Below are positions 24,834-36,904 of a stretch of 64,000 nucleotides of DNA, piece after piece. Position 1 is the first letter of the stretch. Every line of letters begins with the position of its first letter. The translations under genes and the position numbers were made by a program. The stretch lies in contig CM053258.1 of the NCBI GenBank assembly GCA_028583405.1, forward strand, positions 3,347,988-3,411,987. Direction: 5' to 3'. The notes under the pieces are model-generated. The model did no database searches and was not told where the DNA came from. It was given only the letters and a program-made list of their open reading frames with translations. The stretch is from Pogonophryne albipinna. Lineage: Eukaryota; Chordata; Actinopteri; Perciformes; Artedidraconidae.

Positions 24834-25023
24834 TTACATCACATGTCACTTGTTAGACGCTTTTAACCAAAGTGACTTACATACTCAATACTGTGGACGA
24901 TCCCCACAGGAGCAATTTGGGGTGAAGTGTCTGAGGGACACAACGACATGCTGACTGCAGTGGGGTTTGAACCTGTGACCCCCTGATCCCAACACCAAGG
25001 CTCTATCCACTGCGCCACACGCC
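24834..25023 (-). mobile_element. tRNA-derived SINE, minus strand (copy A)
   Basis: On the minus strand the head carries an A-box-like TGGCGCAGTGG (from 25018 down) and a B box GGTTCAAACCCC (from 24973 down), the internal Pol III promoter of tRNA-derived SINEs. The body ends with TAAGTCACTTTGGTTAAAAG and CGTCTAACAAGTGACATGTG, matching the LINE-related tail shared by fish V-SINE-like families. I see no clear target duplication, and the cloverleaf is not that of a functional tRNA gene. Confidence 0.85.
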
Positions 25024-25704
25024 TCCCGTTAGACCCTATTTGCCAGGGGCCAGTTTAGTTAACCAACCCGTAGGCCCTGCTGAACGGAGAGGCTCATATA
25101 AAACATTATTATTATGATTCCCTCCCTGGGAGCTGGTTATAGGCGCTCTGAAAACTAATTTCCCTCTCCTCTTGTCCATGTGAATACCTCCTGATAGGGA
25201 GAGGGAAGGAACAATAACTGCATTTCTTATGACGGGGAAATGAATAATGTCATGTGTGTGTGCATGTATTGTGTGTGAGTGTGTGGCTAAATGTGCAGTC
25301 TAGGGTATTGTGAGCGTGCGATTGGGCGTTGTGATACACGAGGCGAGCACACAGATTGGAGCATCGATCTTTTGACTCGATAAACAAAAAGAGAGAGAGA
25401 AACTGAGACAGAAATGTAGAGAGACTCACTCGCAGAGGACGTACAGTAGGAGAATTGAATATGGTTGTATAGGGTTTTCAATGCGTACTGTTACAGTTTT
25501 AATGTATGATCCCTATAAAAGTCTTCTAAATCATTCACACTGGCACACGCTGAACATTGAAAAGGGATTTAGGACAGAGTGAGACAATCAGAACTCTCTC
25601 TGTGTTTGCATTTATCTCATACAGACGGATTCTGGTGCATTTCACAGATACCCTCAATTGGTGGAAGACTCAGCTCAATGCATTTGGGGTTTTACGTTGT
25701 CCAT
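25024..25704. other. Non-coding sequence
   Basis: Ordinary sequence with a short GA run (25388-25400) and short TG-rich stretches near 25253-25285. No gene recognised. Confidence 0.45.
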
Positions 25705-25980
25705 TAAGATAAGATAAGATGGACCTTTATTAATCCCCGGAATTCAGGAGTTTAATCTGTAACACAGTGAGAGCTAAAGTACAGTACAGGTTCACACGAG
25801 ATTAATACAACTAAAGATGCAATTAAAATCGAAATGATATACAGGTAAGTAGCTGTTAAAACAATACTTTAATTGTTAAATATATTTACATGTATGTGAT
25901 TTTATGTACAATACGTGATATGTGTGTGTGTGTTACATGGTTAGCCCCTGGTTGTGCAGCCTGATGCCTACAATCAAATA
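25705..25980 (-). mobile_element. Probable LINE 3' fragment with (GATAA)n tail
   Basis: It begins AAGATAAGATAAGATGGACC followed by TTTATTAATCCC. In fish this is the reverse of a common non-LTR retrotransposon tail that ends in short TTATC repeats. No reverse transcriptase remains. The extent to ~25980 is a guess based on the CTGGTTGTGCAGCCTGATGCC block. Confidence 0.45.
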
Positions 25981-26094
25981 AATTGCATAATTTTGGACCA
26001 TCTCTGAGAAAAACATATTTAAATGTGATTTGTCTCCACATTTATTTACATTAAAGCAGATCTATTATGGAAATGTTTAGTGTGATATTTGTAT

Positions 26095-26190
26095 TGACAC
26101 CGTGATGTTAGCCTTTGCAGACCATTTACATGCACACAAACCTATAGAACACACTACAGGGAAGGGAAAAGCATAAAAGGGCCTCTTTAA
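26095..26190 (-). mobile_element. End fragment of a TTAA-type teleost MITE
   Basis: Read on the minus strand from TTAAAGAGGCCC at 26190, it continues with CCTGTAGTGTGTTCTATAGG and GCATGTAAATGGTCTGCAAAG. These are the same ordered blocks as at 3669 and in the right flank of array locus 1. Only one end is present. Copy B 57885-57979. Confidence 0.6.
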
Positions 26191-27253
26191 GTTAGGTGCT
26201 GCCAACTCTTAATCTATCTCTTTAACCTTAAAGCCAAATCTGCTCATGCCAACACTCTCTGAGCAGGCAAGTCACAACAAGTAATAACTGTGTGTGTTGA
26301 ACATCTGTCTGTTTTTAGACACAAGTGAGATGAGGACTTAATCATTAATAAGACAGTCAGTGTATCTTTGATGACAACTTAGGATTATGTTTAGATAGAT
26401 TGATCGATTGCTCCGTATAATGTCAGAAAGTCGTGAAAATGGTCCATATTACATTGGTTTAACCATTCATCGTTATCAACATAATTGGTACATATTTGTA
26501 TACCTCTTATCAATAATACGACTGATAATTGCAGCTCTAGTTTCTCTTGTATGGTAATGTCATTCATAATTACTAGTATGTATAACAGTAAAATGTATTG
26601 TCCAACAGAAATACTTCACCCTCTCAAAGATTCAGCTTAAAAAAAAGCATTGTCTATTTAAATAACTGCGTGGTTGGGATTTTTTCATCAGACTTGCAAA
26701 TACCTCATCTTTTGTATTTATCTAACCTTTATTTACCAGCCAAGTCTTAAGAGATATTCACAGTGGCAGCCGGGGCGAAGCTTCTTGAAGGGAAGGGACT
26801 ACAAAAAGAAATGTCAAAAACAAAGCAGCTCATATTAAACCATATCCAATGTATGCACTTTCACATGTAACGTATTCACATTCAACAAGCGTCACATGTG
26901 TCAACAAGCCTTACGTCAATAAAGCAGCTGCTTAAAAACATCTATGTTTAGATGGATTGTTCCCGTAATTTGGCTGATTTGACAGATTTTAAAGGTCTAA
27001 ATGAACTTGAACTGGAAATGGGGTTATGGTAATAAGTTAGCTGGGTGTGATTGCAGTCAGACACAGTGTTGAGTGTTAATGAAGCACCGGGGCGAACAAT
27101 CTGCTGAGACACATGGTTTGATTTCATCTTCCAATCACTTCAATGAAGAAACTCTCAAGTGTGTGATTTGTAATTGTTTCTGTGTTTCAGCACATCCCTC
27201 ACTAGGACTAATCACATTCATTCATGGAAAGAGACTGAGGTAGGGGCACACAC
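26191..27253. other. Non-coding sequence with a short LINE-like tail
   Basis: At 26721-26762, CTAACCTTTATTTACCAGCC and AAGTCTTAAGAGATATTCAC resemble a fish non-LTR 3' end. The remainder has no recognised feature. Confidence 0.4.
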
Positions 27254-27727
27254 AGGAGAGGACTCTTTAAAGTAGAGACACTACATACTGATATACACCT
27301 GAACATCAGCAGGAGAGGACTCTTTAAAGTAGAGACACTACATACTGATATACACCTGAACATCAGCAGGAGAGGACTCTTTAAAGTAGAGACACTACAT
27401 ACTGGTATACACCTGAACATCAGCAGGAGAGGACTCTTTAAAGTAGAGACACTACATACTGATATACACCTGAACATCAGCAGGAGAGGACTCTTTAAAG
27501 TAGAGACACTACATACTGATATACACCTGAACATCAGCAGGAGAGGACTCTTTAAAGTAGAGACACTACATACTGATATACACCTGAACATCAGCAGGAG
27601 AGGACTCTTTAAAGTAGAGACACTACATACTGATATACACCTGAACATCAGCAGGAGAGGACTCTTTAAAGTAGAGACACTACATACTGATATACACCTG
27701 AACATCAGCAGGAGAGGACTCTTTAAA
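27254..27727 (-). repeat. 57-bp minisatellite, locus 3 (~8 units), copy A only
   Basis: About eight units in the same orientation as loci 2 and 4. The array starts abruptly inside a CA stretch (GGGGCACACACAGGAGAGGAC) and passes into segment S at CTCTTTAAAAGGATTG. Copy B has only a CA tract at this position (59034-59081). Confidence 0.95.
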
Positions 27728-28325
27728 AGGATTGAAAGACTTTCTAGTGTCATCTGCACTAAAGCTGCTGCATACTTTTGTCAATAAAGATCTCCAGTCT
27801 CATGCTTTGCAACATACAATATACTTATACTACAGAAATTGTGCACTAGATATAAGCAGTAAAACATTATATACATATGAGAGAGAACAAGATCAAACAG
27901 AATGTAATACTGTGCAGTCTTTACAGCACAGTGTATTATAAACATACAGTATGAGAGTGGTTGCACTTGCACAGAGCGCAGGATTTTAACCGTGGGATAA
28001 AACTGTATTTTTCTTAAGAAAAACATCCTGTTTTGGTTCAAAAATGTCTCCAATTAGTGCTGTATCATATCCCTGATCCCGCTAGAACTCATGTTTATTT
28101 AAATCATATATCACTGCACCAGAAGGACCTAATTTAGTTTTTGATTTTGAGTTTTTTTTATGATGAAGCAGCAGACTGTGTGCATGGTAATTACTGTCTG
28201 TTACAAGACGGTCTCTATACCTGCTGACAGATCCTACACTTGCACTGGGTGTGAACAAATGTAGGATTAAGATGGCAAGTCTGAATATGGAAAGGGTATT
28301 GAAACACACACGCACACGCACGCAC
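27728..28325. repeat. Segment S, first copy: 0.6 kb duplicated at 32870-33465
   Basis: It starts GGATTGAAAGACTTTCTAG and is, by direct reading, identical to 32870 onward except for one added A near 33309, until the CA-rich end. Both copies follow a 57-bp array. This identity is higher than that between copies A and B. Its small open frames (for example 27732-27941) have no recognised family. Confidence 0.95.
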
Positions 28326-28347
28326 ACACACACACACACACACACAC
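28306..28347. repeat. (CA)n with CG breaks
   Basis: CACACGCACACGCACGCACAC passing into pure CA. The second S copy is cut by the assembly gap in the same tract. Confidence 0.95.
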
Positions 28348-28485
28348 TGACAGTCTTGCGGAGATTCTCTCATTAGCTTGTGAGCTCAAATCTCACAGAA
28401 CAAGTCCACACAAGACAAGACTGTTTTCTTCTTCCTCCACGTAGATGGCTGAGCGGAATCCCGTCCCTATGTCGTTCCCCTGTCT

Positions 28486-29499
<1,014 letters not shown>

Positions 29500-30445
29500 T
29501 GAATGCTATAAAGGAACTACAGCACGGTCACATGACTTCACGTCACCACCGCTAAGCTAAAGGAGGCTAATGTTGGGCTATAAAGGAACTACAGCACGGT
29601 CACATGACTTCACGTCACCACCGCTAAGCTAAAGGCGGCTAATGTTGGGCTATAAAGGAACTACAGCACGGTCACATGACTTCACGTTACCACCGCTAAG
29701 CTAAAGGTGGCTAATGTTGGGCTATAAAGGAACTACAGCACGGTCACACGACTTCACGTCTCCACCGCTAAGCTAAAGGTGGCTAATGTTGGGCTATAAA
29801 GGAACTATAGCACGGTCTCATGACTTTATGTCACCACCGCTAAGCTAAAGGAGGCTAATGTTGGGCTATAAAGGAACTACAGCACGGTCACATGACTTCA
29901 CATCACCACCGCTAAGCTAAAGGCGGCTAATGTTGCGCTATAAAGGAACTACGGCACGGTCACATGACTTCACGTCACCACCGCTAAGCTAAAGGTGGCT
30001 AATGTTGGGCTATAAAGGAACTACAGCACGGTCACACGACTTCACGTCTCCACCGCTAAGCTAAAGGTGGCTAATGTTGAGCTATATAGGAACTACAGCA
30101 CGGTTACACGACTTCACGTCACCACCGCTAAGCTAAAGGTGGCTAATGTTGGGCTATAAAGGAACTACAGCACAGTCACATGACTTCACGTCACCACCGC
30201 TAAGCTAAAGGCAAGGCAAGGCAAGGCAAGGCAAGTTTATTTATATAGCACTTTTCAACACAAGGCAATTCAAAGTGCTTTACAAAAAAATGAAAGACAT
30301 CAAGAAAATGGCATTTAAAATCAGTCATTAAAAAGAAAAGCTAATAAAATAAACATTAAGGCTAATGTTGGGCTATAAAGGAACTAGAGCACGGTCACCT
30401 GACTTCACGTCACCACCGCTAAGCTAAAGGCGGCTAATGTTGGGT
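29500..30445. repeat. 72-bp minisatellite, copy A (~11 units, interrupted)
   Basis: Units of 72 bp contain TATAAAGGAACTACAGCACGG, GTCACATGACTTCACGTCACC and CACCGCTAAGCTAAAGG. AGCACGGT marks fall at 29521, 29593, 29665, 29737 and so on. The array is broken by a retrotransposon-like insertion at ~30211-30358. Copy B has 15 units and no interruption. Confidence 0.95.
30211..30358 (+). mobile_element. Retrotransposon-tail-like insertion in the 72-bp array, copy A only
   Basis: It begins with five GGCAA repeats, then GTTTATTTATATAGCACTTT, CAACACAAGGCAATTCAAAG and TGCTTTACAAAA. I recognise this head-to-tail order as a common fish interspersed retroelement. AAGG occurs at both junctions, a possible short target duplication. 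Confidence 0.7.
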
Positions 30446-31160
30446 GTGATGACGTTTAGTCGTCTCATTTAGACACCTGTTAGCCAACCGACATTTTTTA
30501 ATTAACCAGTGGGGTATTTACTGCGATTTAATCATAAGTGCTGAAATGCTGACTCATATCCAGGTTTTAGGACTTATTCCTGCAATCGGGGTGTTCTCTG
30601 CTCAACAACATGTCAGACACAACACCAGAGCTTGTTTACAGCAAACACTCAGACTACAAACAAGCACCAGGGTTCATGTTGCAGCTACAATAGATTACAT
30701 CAGGATTATTGCTTCTGTAAGCGGAAAAAAAACGGTTGTAGAGCAGGATGAACTACAAAACAGACGCTGACATCATGCAAGATTCTGCCTGTACTGCTTT
30801 TTGTGTGCTGGTGTTCATCAAGGACGTGTTCATGCAGATTTGTCGGTATTTTCACTTGGATAAAGAAAGGTGATGATTTTAGAATCTAGTCATGCAGAAA
30901 CACCTAAATGGGTCCCGAAAGTGTTTTTAGCTACAAATGGGACAGGTTTATTTGTATTGTGCAGAAGAACATGATGTTTAATGGCTAAAGTGCAGAACAT
31001 CTCTAAGAGGTTGACCAATCACAACAGAGCCGACCAGCTAACCAATCAGAGCAGACTGGGCTCTGGTTTCAGACAGAGGGTGAAAAGAGGTGCTGCAGCA
31101 CAGGCAGTATGAGAAAAATAAAGAGCTTTTTGAACATTAAAGAATGGAGACATGTCCCAG
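30446..31160. other. Non-coding left flank of array locus 4, partly MITE-like
   Basis: From ~30995 the sequence (CTCTAAGAGGTTGACCAATC, CAGAGCAGACTGGGCTC, GGTGCTGCAGCACAGGCAG) is the reverse complement of the right flank of array locus 1 near 7300-7430. Locus 4 therefore lies in an inverted copy of the same MITE-like element. The 75-codon frame at 30546 has no recognised family and shows two replacements in copy B. Confidence 0.6.
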
Positions 31161-32869
31161 TAGAGACACTACATACTGATATACACCTGAACATCAGCAG
31201 GAGAGGACTCTTTAAAGTAGAGACACTACATACTGATATACACCTGAACATCAGCAGGAGAGGACTCTTTAAAGTAGAGACACTACATACTGATATACAC
31301 CTGAACATCAGCAGGAGAGGACTCTTTAAAGAAGAGACACTACATACTGATATACACTTGAACATCAGCAGGAGAGGACTCTTTAAAGTAGAGACACTAC
31401 ATACTGATATACACCTGAACATCAGCAGGAGAGGACTCTTTAAAGTAGAGACACTACATACTGATATACACCTGAACATCAGCAGGAGAGGACTCTTTAA
31501 AGTAGAGACACTACATACTGATATACACATGAACATCAGCAGGAGAGGACTCTTTAAAGTAGAGACACTACATACTGATACACACCTGAACGTCAGCAGG
31601 AGAGGACTCTTTAAAGTAGAGACACTACATACTGATATACACCTGAACAACAGCAGGAGAGGACTCTTTAAAGTAGAGACACTACATACTGATATACACC
31701 TGAACATCAGCAGGAGAGGACTCTTTAAAGTAGAGACACTACATACTGATATACACCTGAACATCAGCAGGAGAGGACTCTTTAAAGTAGAGACACTACA
31801 TACTGATATACACCTGAACATCAGCAGGAGAGCACTCTTTAAAGTAGAGACACTACATACTGATATACACCTGAACATCAGCAGGAGAGCACTCTTTAAA
31901 GTAGAGACACTACATACTGATATACACCTGAACATCAGCAGGAGAGGACTCTTTAAAGTAGAGACACTACATACTGATATACACCTGAACATCAGCAGGA
32001 GAGGACTGTTTAAAGTAGAGACACTACATACTGATATACACCTGAACATCAGCAGGAGAGGACTCTTTAAAGTAGAGACACTACATACTGATATACACCT
32101 GATCAACAGCAGGAGAGGACTCTTTAAAGTAGAGGACACTACATACTGATATACACCTGAACATCAGCAGGAGAGGACTCTTTAAAGTAGAGACACTACA
32201 TACTGATATACACCTGAACACCAGCAGGAGAGGACTCTTTAAAGTAGAGACACTACATACTGATATACACCTGAACATCAGAAGGAGAGGACTCTTTAAA
32301 GTAGAGACACTACATACTGATATACACCTGAACATCAGCAGGAGAGGACTCTTTAAAGTAGAGACACTACATACTGATATACACCTGAACATCAGCAGGA
32401 GAGGACTCTTTAAAGTAGAGACACTACATACTGATATACACCTGAACATCAGCAGGAGAGGACTCTTTAAAGTAGAGACACTACATACTGATATACACCT
32501 GAACATCAGCAGGAGAGGACTCTTTAAAGTAAAGACACTACATACTGATATACAGCTGAACATCAGCAGGAGAGGACTCTTTAAAGTAGAGACAGTACAT
32601 ACTGATATACACCTGAACATCAGCAGGAGAGGACTCTTTAAAGTAGAGACACTACATACTGATATACACCTGAACATCAGCAGGAGAGGACTCTTTAAAG
32701 TAAAGACACTACATACTGATATACACCTGAACATCAGCAGGAGAGGACTGTTTAAAGTAGAGACACTACATACTGATATACACCTGAACATCAGCTGGAG
32801 AGGACTCTTTAAAGTAGAGACACTACATACTGATATACACCTGAACATCAGCTGAGAGGACTCTTTAAA
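31161..32869 (-). repeat. 57-bp minisatellite, locus 4, copy A (~30 units, more diverged)
   Basis: About 30 units with more unit-to-unit variation than the other loci (for example AGCACTCTTT in two adjacent units near 31832 and 31889, GAACAACAG and GAACACCAG variants, and an added G near 32134). That added base breaks the long frame, so two overlapping frames of 281 and 356 codons appear; neither is a gene. Confidence 0.97.
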
Positions 32870-33465
32870 AGGATTGAAAGACTTTCTAGTGTCATCTGCA
32901 CTAAAGCTGCTGCATACTTTTGTCAATAAAGATCTCCAGTCTCATGCTTTGCAACATACAATATACTTATACTACAGAAATTGTGCACTAGATATAAGCA
33001 GTAAAACATTATATACATATGAGAGAGAACAAGATCAAACAGAATGTAATACTGTGCAGTCTTTACAGCACAGTGTATTATAAACATACAGTATGAGAGT
33101 GGTTGCACTTGCACAGAGCGCAGGATTTTAACCGTGGGATAAAACTGTATTTTTCTTAAGAAAAACATCCTGTTTTGGTTCAAAAATGTCTCCAATTAGT
33201 GCTGTATCATATCCCTGATCCCGCTAGAACTCATGTTTATTTAAATCATATATCACTGCACCAGAAGGACCTAATTTAGTTTTTGATTTTGAGTTTTTTT
33301 TATGATGAAAGCAGCAGACTGTGTGCATGGTAATTACTGTCTGTTACAAGACGGTCTCTATACCTGCTGACAGATCCTACACTTGCACTGGGTGTGAACA
33401 AATGTAGGATTAAGATGGCAAGTCTGAATATGGAAAGGGTATTGAAACACACACGCACACACACA
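32870..33465. repeat. Segment S, second copy, cut by the assembly gap
   Basis: The same 0.6-kb sequence as 27728-28325, here directly following array locus 4 and ending in the CA-rich tract at the start of the N run. It is probably the original location, since locus 4 also exists in copy B. Confidence 0.9.
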
Positions 33466-34465
33466 NNNNNNNNNNNNNNNNNNNNNNNNNNNNNNNNNNN
33501 NNNNNNNNNNNNNNNNNNNNNNNNNNNNNNNNNNNNNNNNNNNNNNNNNNNNNNNNNNNNNNNNNNNNNNNNNNNNNNNNNNNNNNNNNNNNNNNNNNNN
33601 NNNNNNNNNNNNNNNNNNNNNNNNNNNNNNNNNNNNNNNNNNNNNNNNNNNNNNNNNNNNNNNNNNNNNNNNNNNNNNNNNNNNNNNNNNNNNNNNNNNN
33701 NNNNNNNNNNNNNNNNNNNNNNNNNNNNNNNNNNNNNNNNNNNNNNNNNNNNNNNNNNNNNNNNNNNNNNNNNNNNNNNNNNNNNNNNNNNNNNNNNNNN
33801 NNNNNNNNNNNNNNNNNNNNNNNNNNNNNNNNNNNNNNNNNNNNNNNNNNNNNNNNNNNNNNNNNNNNNNNNNNNNNNNNNNNNNNNNNNNNNNNNNNNN
33901 NNNNNNNNNNNNNNNNNNNNNNNNNNNNNNNNNNNNNNNNNNNNNNNNNNNNNNNNNNNNNNNNNNNNNNNNNNNNNNNNNNNNNNNNNNNNNNNNNNNN
34001 NNNNNNNNNNNNNNNNNNNNNNNNNNNNNNNNNNNNNNNNNNNNNNNNNNNNNNNNNNNNNNNNNNNNNNNNNNNNNNNNNNNNNNNNNNNNNNNNNNNN
34101 NNNNNNNNNNNNNNNNNNNNNNNNNNNNNNNNNNNNNNNNNNNNNNNNNNNNNNNNNNNNNNNNNNNNNNNNNNNNNNNNNNNNNNNNNNNNNNNNNNNN
34201 NNNNNNNNNNNNNNNNNNNNNNNNNNNNNNNNNNNNNNNNNNNNNNNNNNNNNNNNNNNNNNNNNNNNNNNNNNNNNNNNNNNNNNNNNNNNNNNNNNNN
34301 NNNNNNNNNNNNNNNNNNNNNNNNNNNNNNNNNNNNNNNNNNNNNNNNNNNNNNNNNNNNNNNNNNNNNNNNNNNNNNNNNNNNNNNNNNNNNNNNNNNN
34401 NNNNNNNNNNNNNNNNNNNNNNNNNNNNNNNNNNNNNNNNNNNNNNNNNNNNNNNNNNNNNNNNN
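33466..34465. other. Assembly gap of exactly 1000 N
   Basis: The run of N is exactly 1000 bases. A round number is normally a placeholder for a gap of unknown size rather than a measured distance. The left contig ends in a CA-rich tract and the right contig begins in AT-rich sequence equivalent to A 357, so adjacency of the two copies is not shown by continuous sequence. Confidence 0.99.
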
Positions 34466-34665
34466 AATATATAATCAAAAAAAATATTAATAATAGAATA
34501 TACATACAATTACACATACAATAAATGGTGGAAAATGCTGAATAATTTGAAGAATACAAAAGTGTAATGGTCCAAAAATGACATTTGAATTAAAATAATC
34601 TGATATCTATATATGAAAAAAAAAACTACATTCTAACATTTAAAAAAAAAAAAAAAAACATTTAA

Positions 34666-35037
34666 AGGTGGGGTATGTAATTTATTTCAGATACACTTGT
34701 TGTTATATTCCATGGAATGCTCTTAACATCCCGATAGCAATGAATATCTTAAATGCTTTGACAATAAATACATAAAAACATGTCATCTGTGGAAGCCGTG
34801 GTACTGTAAAAAGCACGACCAATCATCTGAGCCGGCCAGGCTAAAGTAACTGGATGGCCTACCTGCCTGTCAGCCTTCCATCTGGGCACAAACTTATCTC
34901 GTGCCCTCATTGGTCACGTGCGCGTTCGTGTGTGTTGGAGGAGGGGCTCTGTAAGGAAGGGGCAGATTTTTTCCGGCTGTGTATTTTCAAATTCTAGCGC
35001 ACTCGAGCTGGTTTCTTTAAAATGACCTACCCCACCT
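34666..35037. mobile_element. piggyBac-like MITE, TTAA-flanked (copy B)
   Basis: Counterpart of 541-904, with TTAA at 34662-34665 and 35038-35041. The preceding poly-A run is longer here. A few indels include an extra GCCAG-containing stretch near 34836. Confidence 0.8.
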
Positions 35038-35147
35038 TTAATCCATAATAACATGAGTGTAGAAAAATAAAAAAATTGTAGAAAAAAGAGTATTTTTTTC
35101 CTGATTTCAGGTCTTGCAAAAGAGGCAACAAAAACCGTATCTGCAGC

Positions 35148-35350
35148 CAGTGGCGGACTGGCCATCGGGAACGTTCGGGACGAAATCCCGATGGCCAGTA
35201 GTGAAGTGAGCCGGTCGGATAAGTCACTAGCACCCGTCCCCGTCCGTCAACAATTTACTAGCGGTATTTACTTGCGGTACCGAGGTGGGCCGGCGGTATC
35301 GAAGTGGGCCGGTCGAGAGTCCCGGGCTGATTTTTTGTCCCAGTCCCCTG
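35148..35350. mobile_element. hAT-type MITE (copy B)
   Basis: Counterpart of 1015-1219 with the same octamer TCTGCAGC on both sides (35140-35147, 35351-35358). The right end has lost a few bases (CCAGTCCCCTG). Confidence 0.85.
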
Positions 35351-35358
35351 TCTGCAGC

Positions 35359-36009
35359 AATAAGCCAAAAGTATGTATGCATATTTGATCCAGATGAAGC
35401 ATTATGCAGCACGGTGAAATCTCTCATTCAAAACATATCACACAAACAGAAAAGACATTAAGCAGGGTAAAGACAGAAAATAACAAAACACAGAAACTGG
35501 AATAGATGGAATTAGTTGAAGGTCAAACGAGGCACAAAAAAGAAAGTTTTGAAATGACTCACAGCGAGACACAGCTGATTTACAGTCGTCTCTAATCCTG
35601 TTATCTGAAGCTTGCCAATTAGTTTTTGTATCAACGTTTTGTTATCTTCTGGTCACGACTCACTGTCTTGTAATCCTGTGAAACTGAAATCTGTTGATGC
35701 AGACTTTAGATGTTCGCTGGCTCGGGGTGAGACGAGCTTTACAGTCGGCTCATTGAAGGGAAACCAAAGCAGAGAGAGAAGAAGCCATTGATCAACACTT
35801 CCTGCTTTCCATCTGATATTATAGATCAAATACAAAGTTGAACTGACGGCTTTTCTAATCGGCTGTCTGGAGAGATAATGAGATTACTAAACCTTGATCT
35901 TGAGAAAATGGAGTTTTGGTAATTAATTTGTGGAAATGTGTGCAGTAACGCAGAGAGTGAGTGAATTAGAGGGTACGTTTAAATAAGCGTCTTTGTCTCA
36001 TAATGCTTT
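35359..36009. other. Non-coding sequence
   Basis: Matches 1228-1896. Nothing further is recognised. Confidence 0.45.
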
Positions 36010-36291
36010 TTAACCCTCCTATTGTTTTCGTCCCCCCCCCCCTTACTTTGGTGTTCGCGGTCAAATTTGACCGGTCCTGTTTTAACTGCTATTACATTAA
36101 CACAAAAACCATGAATCATCACCAAATGTCATTTAACACCCTTTCAAACTGTACATATTGTATCAGACTACTGGTGTACATGAACAACTGCAGTAAATAT
36201 ACAAAGAATAGACACTGAACATGTACTGCGTGTGCCAGGTGTGATCCATGTGGGGGGAGGGGCACATAAGAGCGGGAAATGTGTCAAATTG

Positions 36292-36294
<3 letters not shown>

Positions 36295-36383
<89 letters not shown>

Positions 36384-36403
36384 TGTGTGTGTGTGTGTGT
36401 GTG
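36295..36403. repeat. (TG)n microsatellite, interrupted
   Basis: TG array with GTGGGTG near 36327 and GTGGTG near 36375. Copy A is pure. Confidence 0.97.
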
Positions 36404-36528
36404 CGCCAGGTGTGATTCACATGGGGGGATTGGGCACATAAGGGGGGACACACATCAGTGTGTGTGTGTGTGTGTGTATCTTTTGAAAGGCAGAGGAGTG
36501 TGTTGATGAAAAAGGCGTGTGTGTTGGT

Positions 36529-36656
<128 letters not shown>

Positions 36657-36904
36657 CTGATCCGGATGGTTACTAATTCCTTTTCTTTATGGCGGTCATT
36701 TTTGACCAGGAACACCATGTGTTACAAAGTTCACTAAATCATCCAGAATCCAATGAAAGTGGTGATCAGCAATGTTATATGTTCAAATGTCTCCTGTGAA
36801 GGATATCATGAAGCCTGACTGCAATCGAATGTAAAACAAAAAAGTTATGATTGATGAAAGTAGTAAATCGGTCAGATCTGACCCGAAGACAACGGGAAGG
36901 TTAA

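Noticed and set aside
27732..27941. Identical small frames in both copies of segment S
   Set aside because: Identity reflects very recent duplication, not selection; composition is low-information.
30546..30770. 75-codon frame shared with copy B (61202-61426)
   Set aside because: Shared only because the copies are ~98-99 percent alike; both visible differences change amino acids, and there is no start or splice context or known domain.
33300..34559. Frames of ~380-420 codons spanning the N run
   Set aside because: Almost all codons are unknown bases from the assembly gap.
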